Below, piece by piece: positions 27,770 to 40,500 of a stretch of 64,000 nucleotides of DNA. Location: assembly GCA_036937835.1 (NCBI GenBank), contig CM072860.1:8635001-8699000 (forward strand). Direction: 5' to 3'. The DNA comes from Pampus argenteus (lineage: Eukaryota; Chordata; Actinopteri; Scombriformes; Stromateidae). The position numbers and the translations under genes are program-made. The first letter of the stretch is position 1; every line of letters begins with the position of its first letter. The notes under the pieces are model-generated. The model was given only the letters and a program-made list of their open reading frames with translations, was not told the origin of the DNA and ran no database searches.

Positions 27770-28920
27770 AAATGAGAACGACAAGAAATAACGTAGAAGA
27801 GAAAGCTGGTTGAGAGAGAAAGAAAAAAGCAAGAGGAAAGTAAATGAATGGGACGTGGTGCTATCCATCTCTCTGGGTCAGATCGATCAGCGAGCGGACA
27901 GATCCGTTTCACCTAACTTGTGTGTGTGAGTGGGTGTGTGTCAGAAAGCTATGATACTGCACTGCTCTAGTTGCAAATGAGATCTGTTCCCTAATAGAGG
28001 AAGAGCAAAAGATGAGGCAGAGAGGGAGATGCAGAAGTGGCAGAAGAAAGATTTCAAAGGAGGTAGCAAGTGATGGGGGGAGGAGGAGTAAGAAAGAGGT
28101 AAGGGAGAAAAATGAAGGCATGGGAAAATCAAGAGATAAAGTGGATGGAGAAAAAGGATGGGGAGGAAGTCAGATAGATGAAGGTAGGTGAGGGAGGAAA
28201 GGAAGAGAGTGTCTGAGACAGGCAGAGCACAGCAGAGGATAGAAAATAATCATAAGTGTGACACGTAGGATCTAAGGGTGTGTGTGCGCATATGGGTGCA
28301 TACTTTGTGACTGAAAGTAGGAACAGTGGAGACATGGAGGGCAGCAGAGTCAGCAAGTGATATAGAGACAAGGGAAAAAGACGGAGGAGGGGGGACGAGA
28401 GGGGAGAAGGTGGTGAGGCAGAGCTGTGACTGATAACACTGTCGTACTCAGGTTGCCTCAAGGGCAGACAAGACAGAAAGGAAAGAAAGAGAAGGAATGA
28501 GACATAAAGAAAGAAAATGCTGAAATTTACAGAGCAGCCAGAGGCAGAAAGGGTTTTAAGATGTAAAGTGAGCAAGGATGGAGAGTAAGATAGAAAACAC
28601 AAGGAGGAGCACTGCAGTGAAAGATAAATGTTAGAGGATGGATGGCAAGGAAACAAAGAACAATCCTAGTAATAGAGTCAGAGGTAGAGGACAAGTAGGT
28701 AAGAGGAGAGGTGGGTGAGAGAGCAGCAGGGGAGAGGGCGGAGGTGTAGGTGGGCATGACACGAGGAAAAGGGATGTGAAAAGACAGAGGAGGAGAGTAA
28801 GTTATTATGAGAGTGAGAAAGCTAGTAAGGCAGAGCAGGGCAGGGATAGACAGAAGGAGGAAATGAAAGTGGAGGGTGAAGGAAAAATGCAGTAAAGGTC
28901 AAATGGAGGAGTGGGGAGAC
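27770..28920 (+). repeat. Long purine-rich low-complexity tract
   Basis: About 1.1 kb of near-continuous A+G-rich sequence on the plus strand with variable GAGG, GGAAAG and GGATGG words and no fixed unit. The 175-residue minus-strand frame at 28129-28656 is its mirror and is dominated by Ser, Leu, Pro and Phe. Confidence 0.75.
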
Positions 28921-29221
28921 TCAGACTGCACAACAGGCGAGTGTGCGAGTGTATTGACATTCAGCATGCTGCGGGTAAAGTAAGCTGTCTGAGCAGCAAG
29001 CTTTAGCAAAGTACAGGGTAAGCTGGTTGGGACAGGACTGAAGTGCCCTGCTCGTTCTACAACACCATCTCACGTTGGGGCTTTACCGGGGCGCCATTTC
29101 ACTTATGCTGGAGCTTTTTCATATTTTAGTATGCATGCCTTCATAGGAGCTCAGGAGCAGTCGACTTCCAACATCGACTGCCCTGGGGACCGGTTGTCAC
29201 TGCAGGCATTCGTGACTTTGA

Positions 29222-29248
29222 CCCCCCCCCCCCACACACACACACACC
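29222..29248 (+). repeat. Poly-C followed by (CA)n
   Basis: A run of about 12 C is followed by about seven CA units. Confidence 0.9.
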
Positions 29249-30937
29249 CACTCCCCACGCTCTCCTGCTGCACGGAAATGTTTTGAAACTGATAACACCA
29301 GACATAAGGAAATAACATATAAGTGGTAGCTTGCTAAGCGGGATAATGTGCTGGAGTGATACGTTTAGATTGGGTTAGAAAAAGGTAGTAAATTCCTGGT
29401 ATTCACTGTGAGCTCCTAGATTGACACTAAAAGCCATTTAAGAATTTAGAGTGAAGTGAAAGTAAAAGCTGATAACAGTGTTTTCTAAGACTTCAGTCAT
29501 TGTATCCTATTATAGGTCCTATGAGATGGGCACATTTTTTTTTAACCAAACTCATGACATTAAGGAAAAATGATACCTTTCATGGCACCTTAAAGTAACC
29601 CATAGGTAATATATTTCCATCATCTAAGAGGAATACTGCTCATTTCCTGTGCCGTTGTGCTTTAACAGTAAGGACATTTAGGAGTGTATAAGATATCGTG
29701 CTTCACTATTATACTGTGCTTCTATATCTTTTTCAATGAGACTATAGGGTTCAAAAATGGGACAAGGCAGCCTGTCTCACATTCTGGAAGTAGACCAAAG
29801 CAAACTATTTAGTAGGGAGGAGAATGAAAAAATTGCTGCTGGAAACTCCGAGCTTTGATATCGACACTGCTTCAATATCTGAGCTAGATGGTTAAACCCT
29901 CGTCTAGTTTCAAACAGAAAGAGCAAAGCTGGCACTTAATGGAAAATATTGAGCTAGCAATTTGAGTAAACCTGTAAAGTCAGCATGATATATGGTTATG
30001 TCTGGTCTTCACGCAAAGTATTCGGTTACATACATTATCTCGCTAACTATACAATCACCACCCTCAAAGCTCCACTCGACTGCAAAAGTCTCCAGATTGC
30101 TCCAACATAAAAATACACCCAGTTTGTCTCTGTGTCTCTGACTCACCGTATCATCCTGTCTCCTCTCTCTATTCACCGCGCTTGTGACTGTTATCAACAC
30201 TCACTGTCACTCTCTGTATCTATGTTACAGTTGCTATGACAACTATTATGCATGCCAATCAGTTGCAGTGACTCATCTCTATACCTTGTCATCACATAGT
30301 TGTATTTAGGGATGTCTGTACACATAGTGCGTGTTTACTGGAAGATTCTCAGCATGTCTGAGATTACAATGGGACCATGGACTCATGTGATGTCCTCCAC
30401 TGAGTCCACTGAGACCTACATTGTGCTCGACTAGAGTCTTGCTGTGGAATAAATGATAATAGGATAGGCCTGGCCCACAGTATTAAAAAAGGCTTTAACA
30501 TGTCAAATCCTTTCTTACAGGTTTATAGGTAACTGTTACCATGGGGACTGGCTGTGTTCAGTCTTTTTGGGATGATGTTGCTAGGCAATGGGCTGTAGTG
30601 GTGAAATAGTAGACAGGGCTGTGTGCTTGCAAGTGTTTATGTAAGAGGTATAACAATAAAGTATGTGTTGCAGGGGCATCATCAACTATTTCTCAATATT
30701 ATTTTTTTAAGCTATGAAGCACCAAGTGGACATTAGCGCAGAGTGGTACTCATTTAACAGGAGGGCTTGGCCGACACAAGAGCAGCAGAGCAGCCTCTCT
30801 GCCAACTTTGTCTAGTCAGAGTAGGCGTAAGATAGGAAGCCAAACATAAAACATGCTTCAGACATCTCTTATAAAACAATATCTTAACCCCATTTTGCTC
30901 TTCTTTTTCTCTCCCTTCTTTCTTTATGTCTCTTCAG

Positions 30938-31549
30938 GTCTGTGGATAGCCAGGCGTTCTACCATGCCTGTCCCCCCACCCCTCAATCCCTGCAGACAAA
31001 AACACCTGCCCCACACACACCTCCACCCTGAACAAAGGGCAAAACGTTCCACCTTCCCCTCCCTATTCCCTCCATCCATCCTCTCTTTCTCTCTTCTCCC
31101 CCCTCTCCTTGTTTCATCTTTGCCCTCCTCATCCCATCTCGTCCACTGCGCCTGCCCCAGAGCTACAAAAAGAACCCTTCCCGACTCTGTCCCTTTTCCG
31201 GCCTTTCACTGGCTGACTCTGGTTACATGCTGCCTGCTGCCATCTCTGATCGGAGCCGGGGAGACGTGGGGCGTGGTCTCAGCTTGTCCCTTCCACTGTG
31301 TGTGTCGAAATCTTTCAGAGTCCCTCAGCACGCTCTGTGCCGACAAGGGCCTTCTGTTCGTCCCCCCGCATGTTGACCGACGCACCGTTGAGTTGCGACT
31401 GGCTGACAACTTCATCACGGAAGTGGGAGGGCATGACTTTGCCAACATGACTGGACTGGTTGATTTGACTCTGTCGAGAAACACTATCCACCTGATTCGA
31501 CCTTTGTCCTTTGCTGACCTCGAGAGTCTACGGTCCTTACATCTAGATG
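30938..31549 (+). CDS. lrfn4: lrfn4 exon: signal peptide, LRRNT, LRR1-3 start
   Basis: The acceptor is CTCTTCAG|GT at 30937/30938 after a long pyrimidine run. The first in-frame ATG of the exon is at 30964 with ACC before it (A at -3), a good Kozak context. That start places 81 low-complexity Pro/Ser/Leu residues before the hydrophobic segment HWLTLVTCCLLPSLIGAG. The latter looks like the true signal peptide just ahead of CPFHCVC. The frame is open upstream through the acceptor, so an ATG in an earlier exon, or an internal acceptor (for example CCCCAG at about 31151), could set a different N-terminus. Sequons at N116 and N161. The exon ends GATG|GTGAGC, phase 1. Confidence 0.85.
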
Positions 31550-34500
31550 GTGAGCCAAAATAATAAATTTACACTAGAATTTAACTTTTTGGATATGAGC
31601 AGGTAAAATCTAGAGGTGAATCAGGCTCATGGGAAACACTGAAATGAGACTACTTAGAGGTATTGTTTTTATTTGTGTGTCTAAGGTAATCGCTTGACAA
31701 TACTTGGACCCAGGGACCTTGCAGGTTTGGTGAATCTGCAGCACCTGATCATCAACAACAACCAACTGGTCAAAGTCTCTGTCCAGGCCTTTGATGACTT
31801 TTTGCTCACATTAGAGGATCTCGACATGTCATACAATAACCTCAGAAGGTAACCATTTTTTATTTGTTGTGTCCTTTATGATCCACTTGCATCCGATTAC
31901 TCTGTATTCACTTGTTCTACTCTGTTCTTCTTAAGCAGAAACACGCTGCAATACTCTAGTGTTTCTGTACTCAGGCGCACAGCTCAGCTCCTAATATTTC
32001 AAGGCACAGTGGAAATGCCTTGTAGAGTCAGCAAACAAAATGACGAGAAACGGATTAAAACTGCTGAAGCCGACAGGAGAGGACTAAAAGCTCAGGAAAT
32101 TGAAAGTGAATCAATTTTGATGAGTCCTAATTTTCTTTCACTTTGAGTGTGTATTGCTACAGCTTTAAACACATGGCTTGTCCTTTAACAGACTGTCTAG
32201 TATTCCAGTCATCTCTATTCAGAACAACAGAGATGTCTACAGTATTCTCTACCAACCTCCTATTCTGTTCTTCAAAGGCGTCCACTGCATTGATGAATTC
32301 ATCAGTTTTTGTCTGTCACTTCTGATTAAGATACTTCATTTATCTCTTCTACATGAGCTCTCTGGCCTCTCCCCTACCTCCAATAAGCCATAGGAAAAGT
32401 GTAAAGAGTTTTAATGAAGCATACATCAACCTACAACAAGTCTTGTCATATGATAAGTCAAGGATAGAAGCGTACCTAGATGGTAAAGACCACCAACTCG
32501 TGAGGGGCACCTGGCACCTCCTGCAGCTTAACTTTGTTCAAATGCTCCTTTTGTGTTTATAGAAGAACCTGAACTGATAAAGTTTAATCAGTTCAGAGAC
32601 ACTGATGTTGAGCAAAGCAACAAAGGTGGGAATTGCCAAATACTAAATTACTGGAAAACCTTCCCCCTCTGTGCTGCCTAACTGACTCCTATTTTGTATG
32701 TTTACAGTCAGAAAAAAATGACCATCTGCTGCTTTTCCTCTCTCCACCAAAGTGATTAAAGTCATAATTAATAGCAAGCCTCCATGGCTTAAAGTTTGAT
32801 AATAATACGCCAAAATCAGAACTAATTCTATTCATTTTATATATACACTTGCTCGAATCAACTTACTAATGCTTGAGATTGAGTGGTAGAAAGTTCTTTG
32901 TGCTCAGTACTCAGAGTGCTGCCGTATTTTCCAGATGACATTAAGTATATTCTGTCTACTGTACAGTACATTGTGCCAAGGGAAAAAGCCATACACTGAA
33001 CAAGCCTCCTAAAATAAACTCCATTATTTCACATTTATCCTATTTTTCTGGCTCTCATGAGTCAGTTTTGTTTCAGTAATTTGCCCAAAACAATTCTTAA
33101 GTGAATGACTGCAAAAAAAAAAAAAAAAGGAATACTAAATGACTACAGCAATGGGTCACAGATGGGACTGTTGAAATCCAGTCAAAGAGAAAGATTGAGA
33201 AAGAAAATTAGCATCTGGTGTTGTTGTCTGTCATCTGTCACCATTAATTAGTCTTTGACTAGTCCTGATCTCTGCATAAACATAGGACAGTGTTCAGAAC
33301 ATAGAGTGTGAACTGCTCTAATAGTAATACGCTCATCCTTTAATCAGATTCATCTCTTGTACAGTGTCAATGTACCCACAAGGGACTCTAACCATCAGAG
33401 GTGAATCTGTCTTCACCGATGTCATTACTTTTAAGAGACATTCTCGCATTCCTTCTCTGCCCAACAAGAGTAGATGACCAATCCTGCCACAAAGTCGATC
33501 AAATCAAACACCACACTGAATCTCACATTAATCACACACTATCCATCTATTTTTATTGCTACAGGGTACCATGGGAGTCCATTCAGAACATGGCCAGTCT
33601 GCACACTCTGAACCTGGACCATAACCTGATAGACCACATAGCGGAAGGAGTCTTCGGAGAGCTGTATAAGCTTGCAAGGCTGGACATGACCTCCAATAGG
33701 CTCCGAACACTGCCACCTGATCCCCTCTTTGCAAGGTAGCTCTTAAGCATTTTTTTTAACAGAGCATTCTACCCAAGAAACATGGGGATGAAAATGTTGG
33801 TGTACAGATATTCAATAAACCTTTTAGTTCATTTTTAGTACATTCACCATTTATCAGGCTTTAATTATATATGCATTATATATGTATGTATGCACCACAG
33901 ACCTCCTGTCCTGTCCTCATTTCATGTTTTGTTGTGCTATTATATAGAAATGAGACAGTGGCTTGTTTCAAACTGCATGCCAAAGCACCAAGTAACTGCA
34001 AGGTGAATAAATAAAGCTCTCTAAGGTCTCTAGTGTACGCTTATTGGCTTGTCAAATATTTTAAACTTTGGAAATTGTGATGGCAAGTAATGAGTGAGGT
34101 AAAGAAAAGAAAATCTAATTCCATTGTGGAGGTGCTGTCTAAGCTCCTAACTCAGGAACAACTATCTGATAGAGTCCAGCTGTGACACAGACTGAACATG
34201 CACTCAGCTCAACTGAGATTTATGGCAAAGTGCTGGGGGGGTTGTATGCTTTCTGACAGACAAATTGGCCAATGAATAGGTTGAATGTTCAAACCTGGAA
34301 TCGGTATTATATAATAAACTATGAACAGGGCTTTACAGAGCGACACTTCATCTTTAGCTTTTCAACGTGTTTCTTGCACAGATCTCTGCATTTAAATTGT
34401 GAGTCAAACCTGACAGATAGAGTAAACAGCTTCTTAACTCTGGTGCTTCATTCTTTACTGTAAATTACTCTCCTTCCCCTTCAATCTTGTTTTTTTCCCA

Positions 34501-37500
34501 TTACATTTCACACTGAATGTGCTGTGGAGAGCTTTACAAAACACAGTCATTTAAATGTACCCACCTGTCCTTTTTCTCTATATACAGCAGCCTTCAAATC
34601 CTTCTTTCTTTTATGTTCTTTTTATGTTTATTCTGTCTAGTACCACCTGTTTCCATTCTCTCCAAATTATTTGATGTTCTCCTGGAAGATTGCTGCTGTC
34701 ATTGCACTCTATATTCAATTATTCAACTTCTTTTTTTTTTTTTTTTTTAAAGCAAGTTTGAAAAGACAAAACAGTACACATGTTGAGTATTATATACAGT
34801 TTTGCTGTAGTCACTAATATTTTTAACAGCCACAGTCCTTTGGACTATATCTTGTCCATGAATGACCTTAAAGACATTTGATTAATCCCAACAGGGTCTG
34901 GTTTCCTTCCTTCATGTTTGAAAATAATTCCAGTATTAACCTGAGCAGGCCAGCTATGAGCAATGCTTATAACCGTGCTAGCAGTATTGCTCTTGGGTAA
35001 CTGTACATTGGACAGTTTCTCAAATCACTTGTTTCTCTCATTTTGAGCAGTAAGCTCTTATTTAGTCATTGATGACGACGCTATATGAGAAAAAAATACA
35101 TTTGTCGCCATTCAAAATACATTGTTTTCAATCTGCAAGACTAATTACCCAACGAAATTTGCATTTAAATAAAAATGTCAAATGAATTTAACCTCTATTA
35201 TGGCATACACAGCTGTGTAAATGAACCTATCCATTTTCCTCTGTCATGTTCAGGTCCCAGACAGGTGCAATAAGCCCCACCCCCTACAATGCCGTCATAA
35301 GCCTGAATTTTGGGGGTAACCCACTGCACTGCAACTGTGAACTACTATGGTTACGGCGGCTTATCCGTGGAGACGACATGGAGACGTGTGCCACCCCTGC
35401 TCACCTGGCTGGAAGGTACATTGCTGATTGGTCAAAGGATGTTGCTTACTAGTTTTTTTCCAATGTGACTAATGTACATTTAGAATACGTCTAATTGAAA
35501 ATCACACACTTCCGTCCTACAACTTTTGCTCCCGCCCTGTTTTTGCACACATCCAATAATAAGCCTCACATTTTATGGCACCTTAATTGGATCATCATGT
35601 GTGTAAGAATAGAACTGGAGCATAAACTCACAGGACAGGTAGGCCTTGAGGACTAAGTGAGAAATATTGATGTGATATATTATTTTTCTGCCTGCATCTC
35701 TCTAACATTATTTTCCGGTCTAACCCTGTAGTCAAAAGTATTCGGTGAAATAGCATTGAGGAGTGAAATGAGCATCTGTTGTCATCATCTGTCATTGCTG
35801 TCACCATTAATTACTCTTTGTTTAGTCTCATTTCCTGCAGAGCAGAATGGGAAATTGTTCAGACTGTTGTGACTTAATGAACTTTACCCTTAAACTGATA
35901 AACTAGAACACATAGAGCTTTAGGTTAATGCACTACATCAATCTGCTGAACCCACCTCAGAGAGAAAAAAAAACACCACAAATTTCTGTACTGTTCTTAG
36001 CAAAAAGGTGATTCTACTCTCCCTCTCTCTGTGTTTTTAACTTTCCTTCTTTCCTCCCTTTGTCTCCTAGATATTTCTGGTCAATTCCTGAGGAGGAGTT
36101 CACTTGTGAGCCACCTCTCATCACACGTCACACCCACAAGCTGTGGGTCTTGGAGGGCCAGCGAGCTACACTGAAGTGCCGTTCCATCGGTGACCCCGAG
36201 CCAGTAGTACACTGGGTTTCACCAGATGACCGCATCATTGCCAACTCATCCCGGACCAGCTCCTTCAGCAATGGGACCTTGGATATCTTAGTAACAGTTG
36301 CCCGGGATGATGGGGCGTACACATGTATTGCAATAAATGCAGCGGGTGAAGCAACTGCCACTGTTGACCTCAAAATAATCCCCCTGCCTCACCGGGGTGG
36401 AGCAGGTGGAAACACAGGGAATAACAATGTGAACAATAAGAACAACAGGAATGTGACCAGTGGGATTTTACGCACAGATCCGGGATCCTCGGATATCAGC
36501 ACAGGGATAAACGGAGGAATTAACAATGGCATAGGACGTGGAGGAGAGGTGGAGGATGGTAGAAGAGGTGGAGGGGAGGACAGCGAGGACGACAGTGGCA
36601 GGGCCTCCGAAGCGGAGAGGACTGATGGAGGGAGCATGGAGGACGACGAGGGGGACAATGAGGAAGGGACTATGGTTGGAGTACAAGGGGTTACGTCAAC
36701 CTCGGCTCAGGTCCGATGGGATTTGGGACGTTTGTCTACAGCTTACATTGTCTGGATGTATCAAATACAGTACAACTGCACCGCAGACGAAACCCTCATC
36801 TACAGGTCAGTTCAGCTTTTGCTATAAAATGACTTACTACACAAATAGTGGCAATCAGTGAGAAAGTGAGGCAGTGTCAGTGTCTTCCTCCCTGAAATGG
36901 TGGTAGAGATGCTGTTTTTATGCAAAACTCCTTAAAATATTTATCCATTACAGCACGACACCACAGTAGTGCAACTGTTCACCTTGTACATGAACGTGTA
37001 GATAGCTCAAGGGAAGGATGAATGGGTAGAAAGATGAAGGGATAGAGGGACGAAGGTAATTAATAATTTATCTCAATAAATGACACTAAAACCCAACAGG
37101 TGGACAGTCAATGCATATGTATGAGAGTAGAATGTGAGGACAAGTGGATGGATGCTGAGGGAATAAAAAGGGGTTTCAGGGAGGATTTATCATAGGAGAG
37201 AAGGAGGAATACTACTGTAAACAGTAAAAGCCAAAGAGTGCCATCACTGTTCAACTGCTCAAATGTCAACAGAAACATGGATAGATAGGGGAGGTCTGAA
37301 TGATGAGGAGGAGAAAAAAAAAGAACTGAGGCCAAAATTAACTGAGAAAAAAAAGGAAAAAAAGACAGAAATGAGTTCAGACATGTGTTGCTAGGGTGCG
37401 AGCAACCTGGAATACACCACTATACTACTACACTGTACATGAATTATGCTGATATGCATTCAAAGTTTACTTCCTCTGCATTTACAACCATAGACTGATG

Positions 37501-40500
37501 AAACATTAATATGTGTGCTGTTGCTACAGCAAAACTGGAACAGTGGGAGCAAGATGGAATAAGAGAGGAGAGGAGGTTGGGCAGGAATTGCAAGCTTGGC
37601 ATTATTTGTGTGTTTGTTTTCTGAATTTAGTCTGCACTAATGCAGGGACTGAATGCAGTTTCCCCAAGGTATTATAAAGATGATATTAAGCTGTAAGTGG
37701 TATTGATAAAGGCTAAAGGGAGCAAACTGTATGACATGAAGAGAACAGGGAAGACAGACAGGTGGAAAGATGATTGGAAATATTTTAAAAAATGTGTGTA
37801 GGTATAACCAGAGCGATTGAGGGCGAGTAAAGAGGATGGCAGCCAGGGGTGAATGGAAAAAAGACAGTTGGCTTTGAGTGATGGCTAGAGCCAGAAGAGA
37901 AGAACAGGGGAATTTTAAAGATAGAAAAGAATGAGGCCTCGGAGGTGTCAGGAGGAGAAGGAGAGGGTTTGAAGGAGAACGGGAAGACAGGAGATGGGCT
38001 CTACCCAAATCACCTTGGGAGAGATTGAGATGAAAGAAGGATGGGTGAAAGGAGAAAGACTGACAGACAAGATATGGGAGAAGAGAGATGGGCAGGCCAA
38101 ATGGTTCTCAAGGAAAAAGCAAGGTAGCTAGGGTGAAGAGAGGGAGGCAAGATATAACATAACATACGAAAATACGTGTAGACAATAAAGAGGGAATGCT
38201 TAGGTACGAAAATGGGGAAGAAAGGAGACGGTGGATGTTGGGAGTAATTAAAGAGAAAGAAAAGGAAATCAGCTCCATGGACATTTGGGATAACAGAGGG
38301 GAGTAAGACTTGGGGGGAAAAAAAGAAAAAAAAAGGAATAATATCAGATAATATCAGTAGAGGGTGGGAGGACGAGGAAATGGAAGATAAGGCGATATAG
38401 CGAAAGCCCCGCAGCAAAGCACTGCTGGAGAGAGGGGATGGGTGGATGAAAGGACGGAGACGAAGAGGTGTCCAACTGAAATGCTGCATCGAAACAGACG
38501 AGTGCAGATTCTGTGCAGTCCCACGCGCATTTGTGCCAATTACACATGGAGAACTAATTAAATGATTAAATTGAATGAACTGAATAAGATCTCAGCTCCA
38601 CCGCTGATAAACTGCATTAATTCCTCCACTGAAAACACTCTATTAATAGGAAGAGTTGATGTGCTGCTTAATGTTATCAACTACAGGTGTATTATCTCTG
38701 GAAACATGTAGGATATCATGCATCTATAAAATCAGTACAGTTTCATAGAGCGAAACGAACACCCTTGACAAAGTCTCAACAAAACTGAACATTTAGCATG
38801 ACTAAGGTAGAATTTGTTGCAAGGCTGTTGTATTGGATTGCACTACATTGTACAGTTGTTTATAATATTACTTTAATCCCTGCTGCCCTGGGATAGACAC
38901 AGAGACTAAAACAGTAGCAAAACAGAAGAGAGATAAGCAAGAAAGCCAAGGCAACCAGCGTCACGGGAGAGATGGTGACATTCAGTGAGAAAGGACGAAG
39001 TGATTAGAAGTTCTACTACACTCCAAAGAGAGGGAGCGGATAACTGTCTCCAAATAGAGATAGACATGTAATGGCTAGGTTAACTGTGTAATTGAGTTAT
39101 AGAGTAAACACAAAACCGTAGAAAATAGTACTGTAGGTTAAAAGAGGGGACAGTCAAAGGGCTTTGAGGGAGGTAGCAGGGAAATCTGCCTCTGAGGACA
39201 GATTAAGAGGAAATGGAAGGGGCAGCATGTGGAAGGAAGCATACCACAATGCAGCCAGGGATTTCCAATATAGATTTCTATCATGCTATCAACATGCCAA
39301 CCGCACTATCACCCCAACTAGAAAGACAAAAGAGAGGAGTCGACCAAAGGGAGTCCGGCTTATAAAATCAAAAGGAGATAATGGAATAGTGAGATTTAAT
39401 GCTTTTTTAATCAGTGTATTCATATTTTGTTGTTGTTGTTATTGTTGCTGCTGCTGCTATATGTCTGCTTTTGGAGTTGGACAAAATTCTGCTGAGGAAG
39501 GAGAGTAAGTTATGAGGAAAACAGAGGCTTTAAGAATATAAGGCAAGAAAAAGCATCTAGTATCCAACAAATGACAAAAAGCCAGCTGCACAATGAGATA
39601 GAGGTATATACTGTATATAGAGAAATACAACACAGATACAGGGAGACCATGTGGCTGCCAGATTTAATCATCTTTAAAAAGGTCAGTCACATTCTAGACA
39701 ACACTAGCCTCCATCTTAGCATAGCTTGTCTAATTTTGATGGCATCTCTGACAGTGCCAGGTGGGATGCCGACCATGTGGGATCCACTGGGCACCGCTCA
39801 CCCTGTCACCCTCAGCTCCCCTGACACAGTCAGCTGAGCCTCCTACCTGGAGCTTTGCTCACTGTGATTTTCTGGCAAAAAAAGTGATCTTTGATCCACT
39901 AATATGAGACGGTCTTTAGATATTCTAAAGAGCCCAGCAATACAATAACAAAGCATTTTCTGTGGGCACAGCCTATCTGAAGGGCACACAGGAGAAACAA
40001 TCTCCTGGCAGCATTTGTAAAGCAGCCTCTTTTGAACCATCTGTTAGAACATTTATTATCTTTTCAGCCAATTTCATTACAAAAAAAAAATCTTGAAGGA
40101 TTTGTAAATTACACATTACAACAGTATATATGTGGTGGACAAAGCATTATTTATGCAATCTAATGCAGTTCAACAGCCAAACAAAAGGGGTCCTTTTTAT
40201 TTGTCTCCATCCTATTTACATTCATTTTGTGTGACTGGTGCAGAAGAGATGGCAGTGGGGGCATTAGTATGACACTTGTATATGTTTGAGCTAAAAGTTT
40301 CTTCTAAGATTCAAAAGTATTTTAAGTGTGCAGTCAGGCAGGCAGAAGTGGAAGTCAAGTTTTTGTTTGAATTTAATGGGAACATGATCGATCACAGAGA
40401 CAGTGAGAGGAGGAATTTGGAAAAAGAATCATGCAGAGTTTAAGAAATAATGAGAATAATAATGAGGGTAAAAAGGGGCACAGTTAAAACAGAGAGTGAG

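Larger units (their letters stand above)
22985..30937. other. Intronic stretch before the lrfn4 coding exons; no gene seen
   Basis: It holds (CA)n/(TG)n runs, a (TA)n run, a pyrimidine-rich block (24840-25400), a purine-rich block (27770-28920), a LINE tail and otherwise ordinary AT-rich sequence. 25800-26020 is richer in CpG but has no domain signature. If lrfn4 has upstream untranslated exons, this is lrfn4 intron as well as pc intron. Confidence 0.5.

Noticed and set aside
28129..28656. 175-residue minus-strand open frame
   Set aside because: Composition is almost only Ser, Leu, Pro, Phe and Tyr and mirrors the purine-rich tract on the plus strand. No domain, splice context or conserved motif.
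37637..38489. Minus-strand frames of 123 and 159 residues
   Set aside because: Complement of a purine-rich low-complexity tract inside lrfn4 intron 5; composition only.
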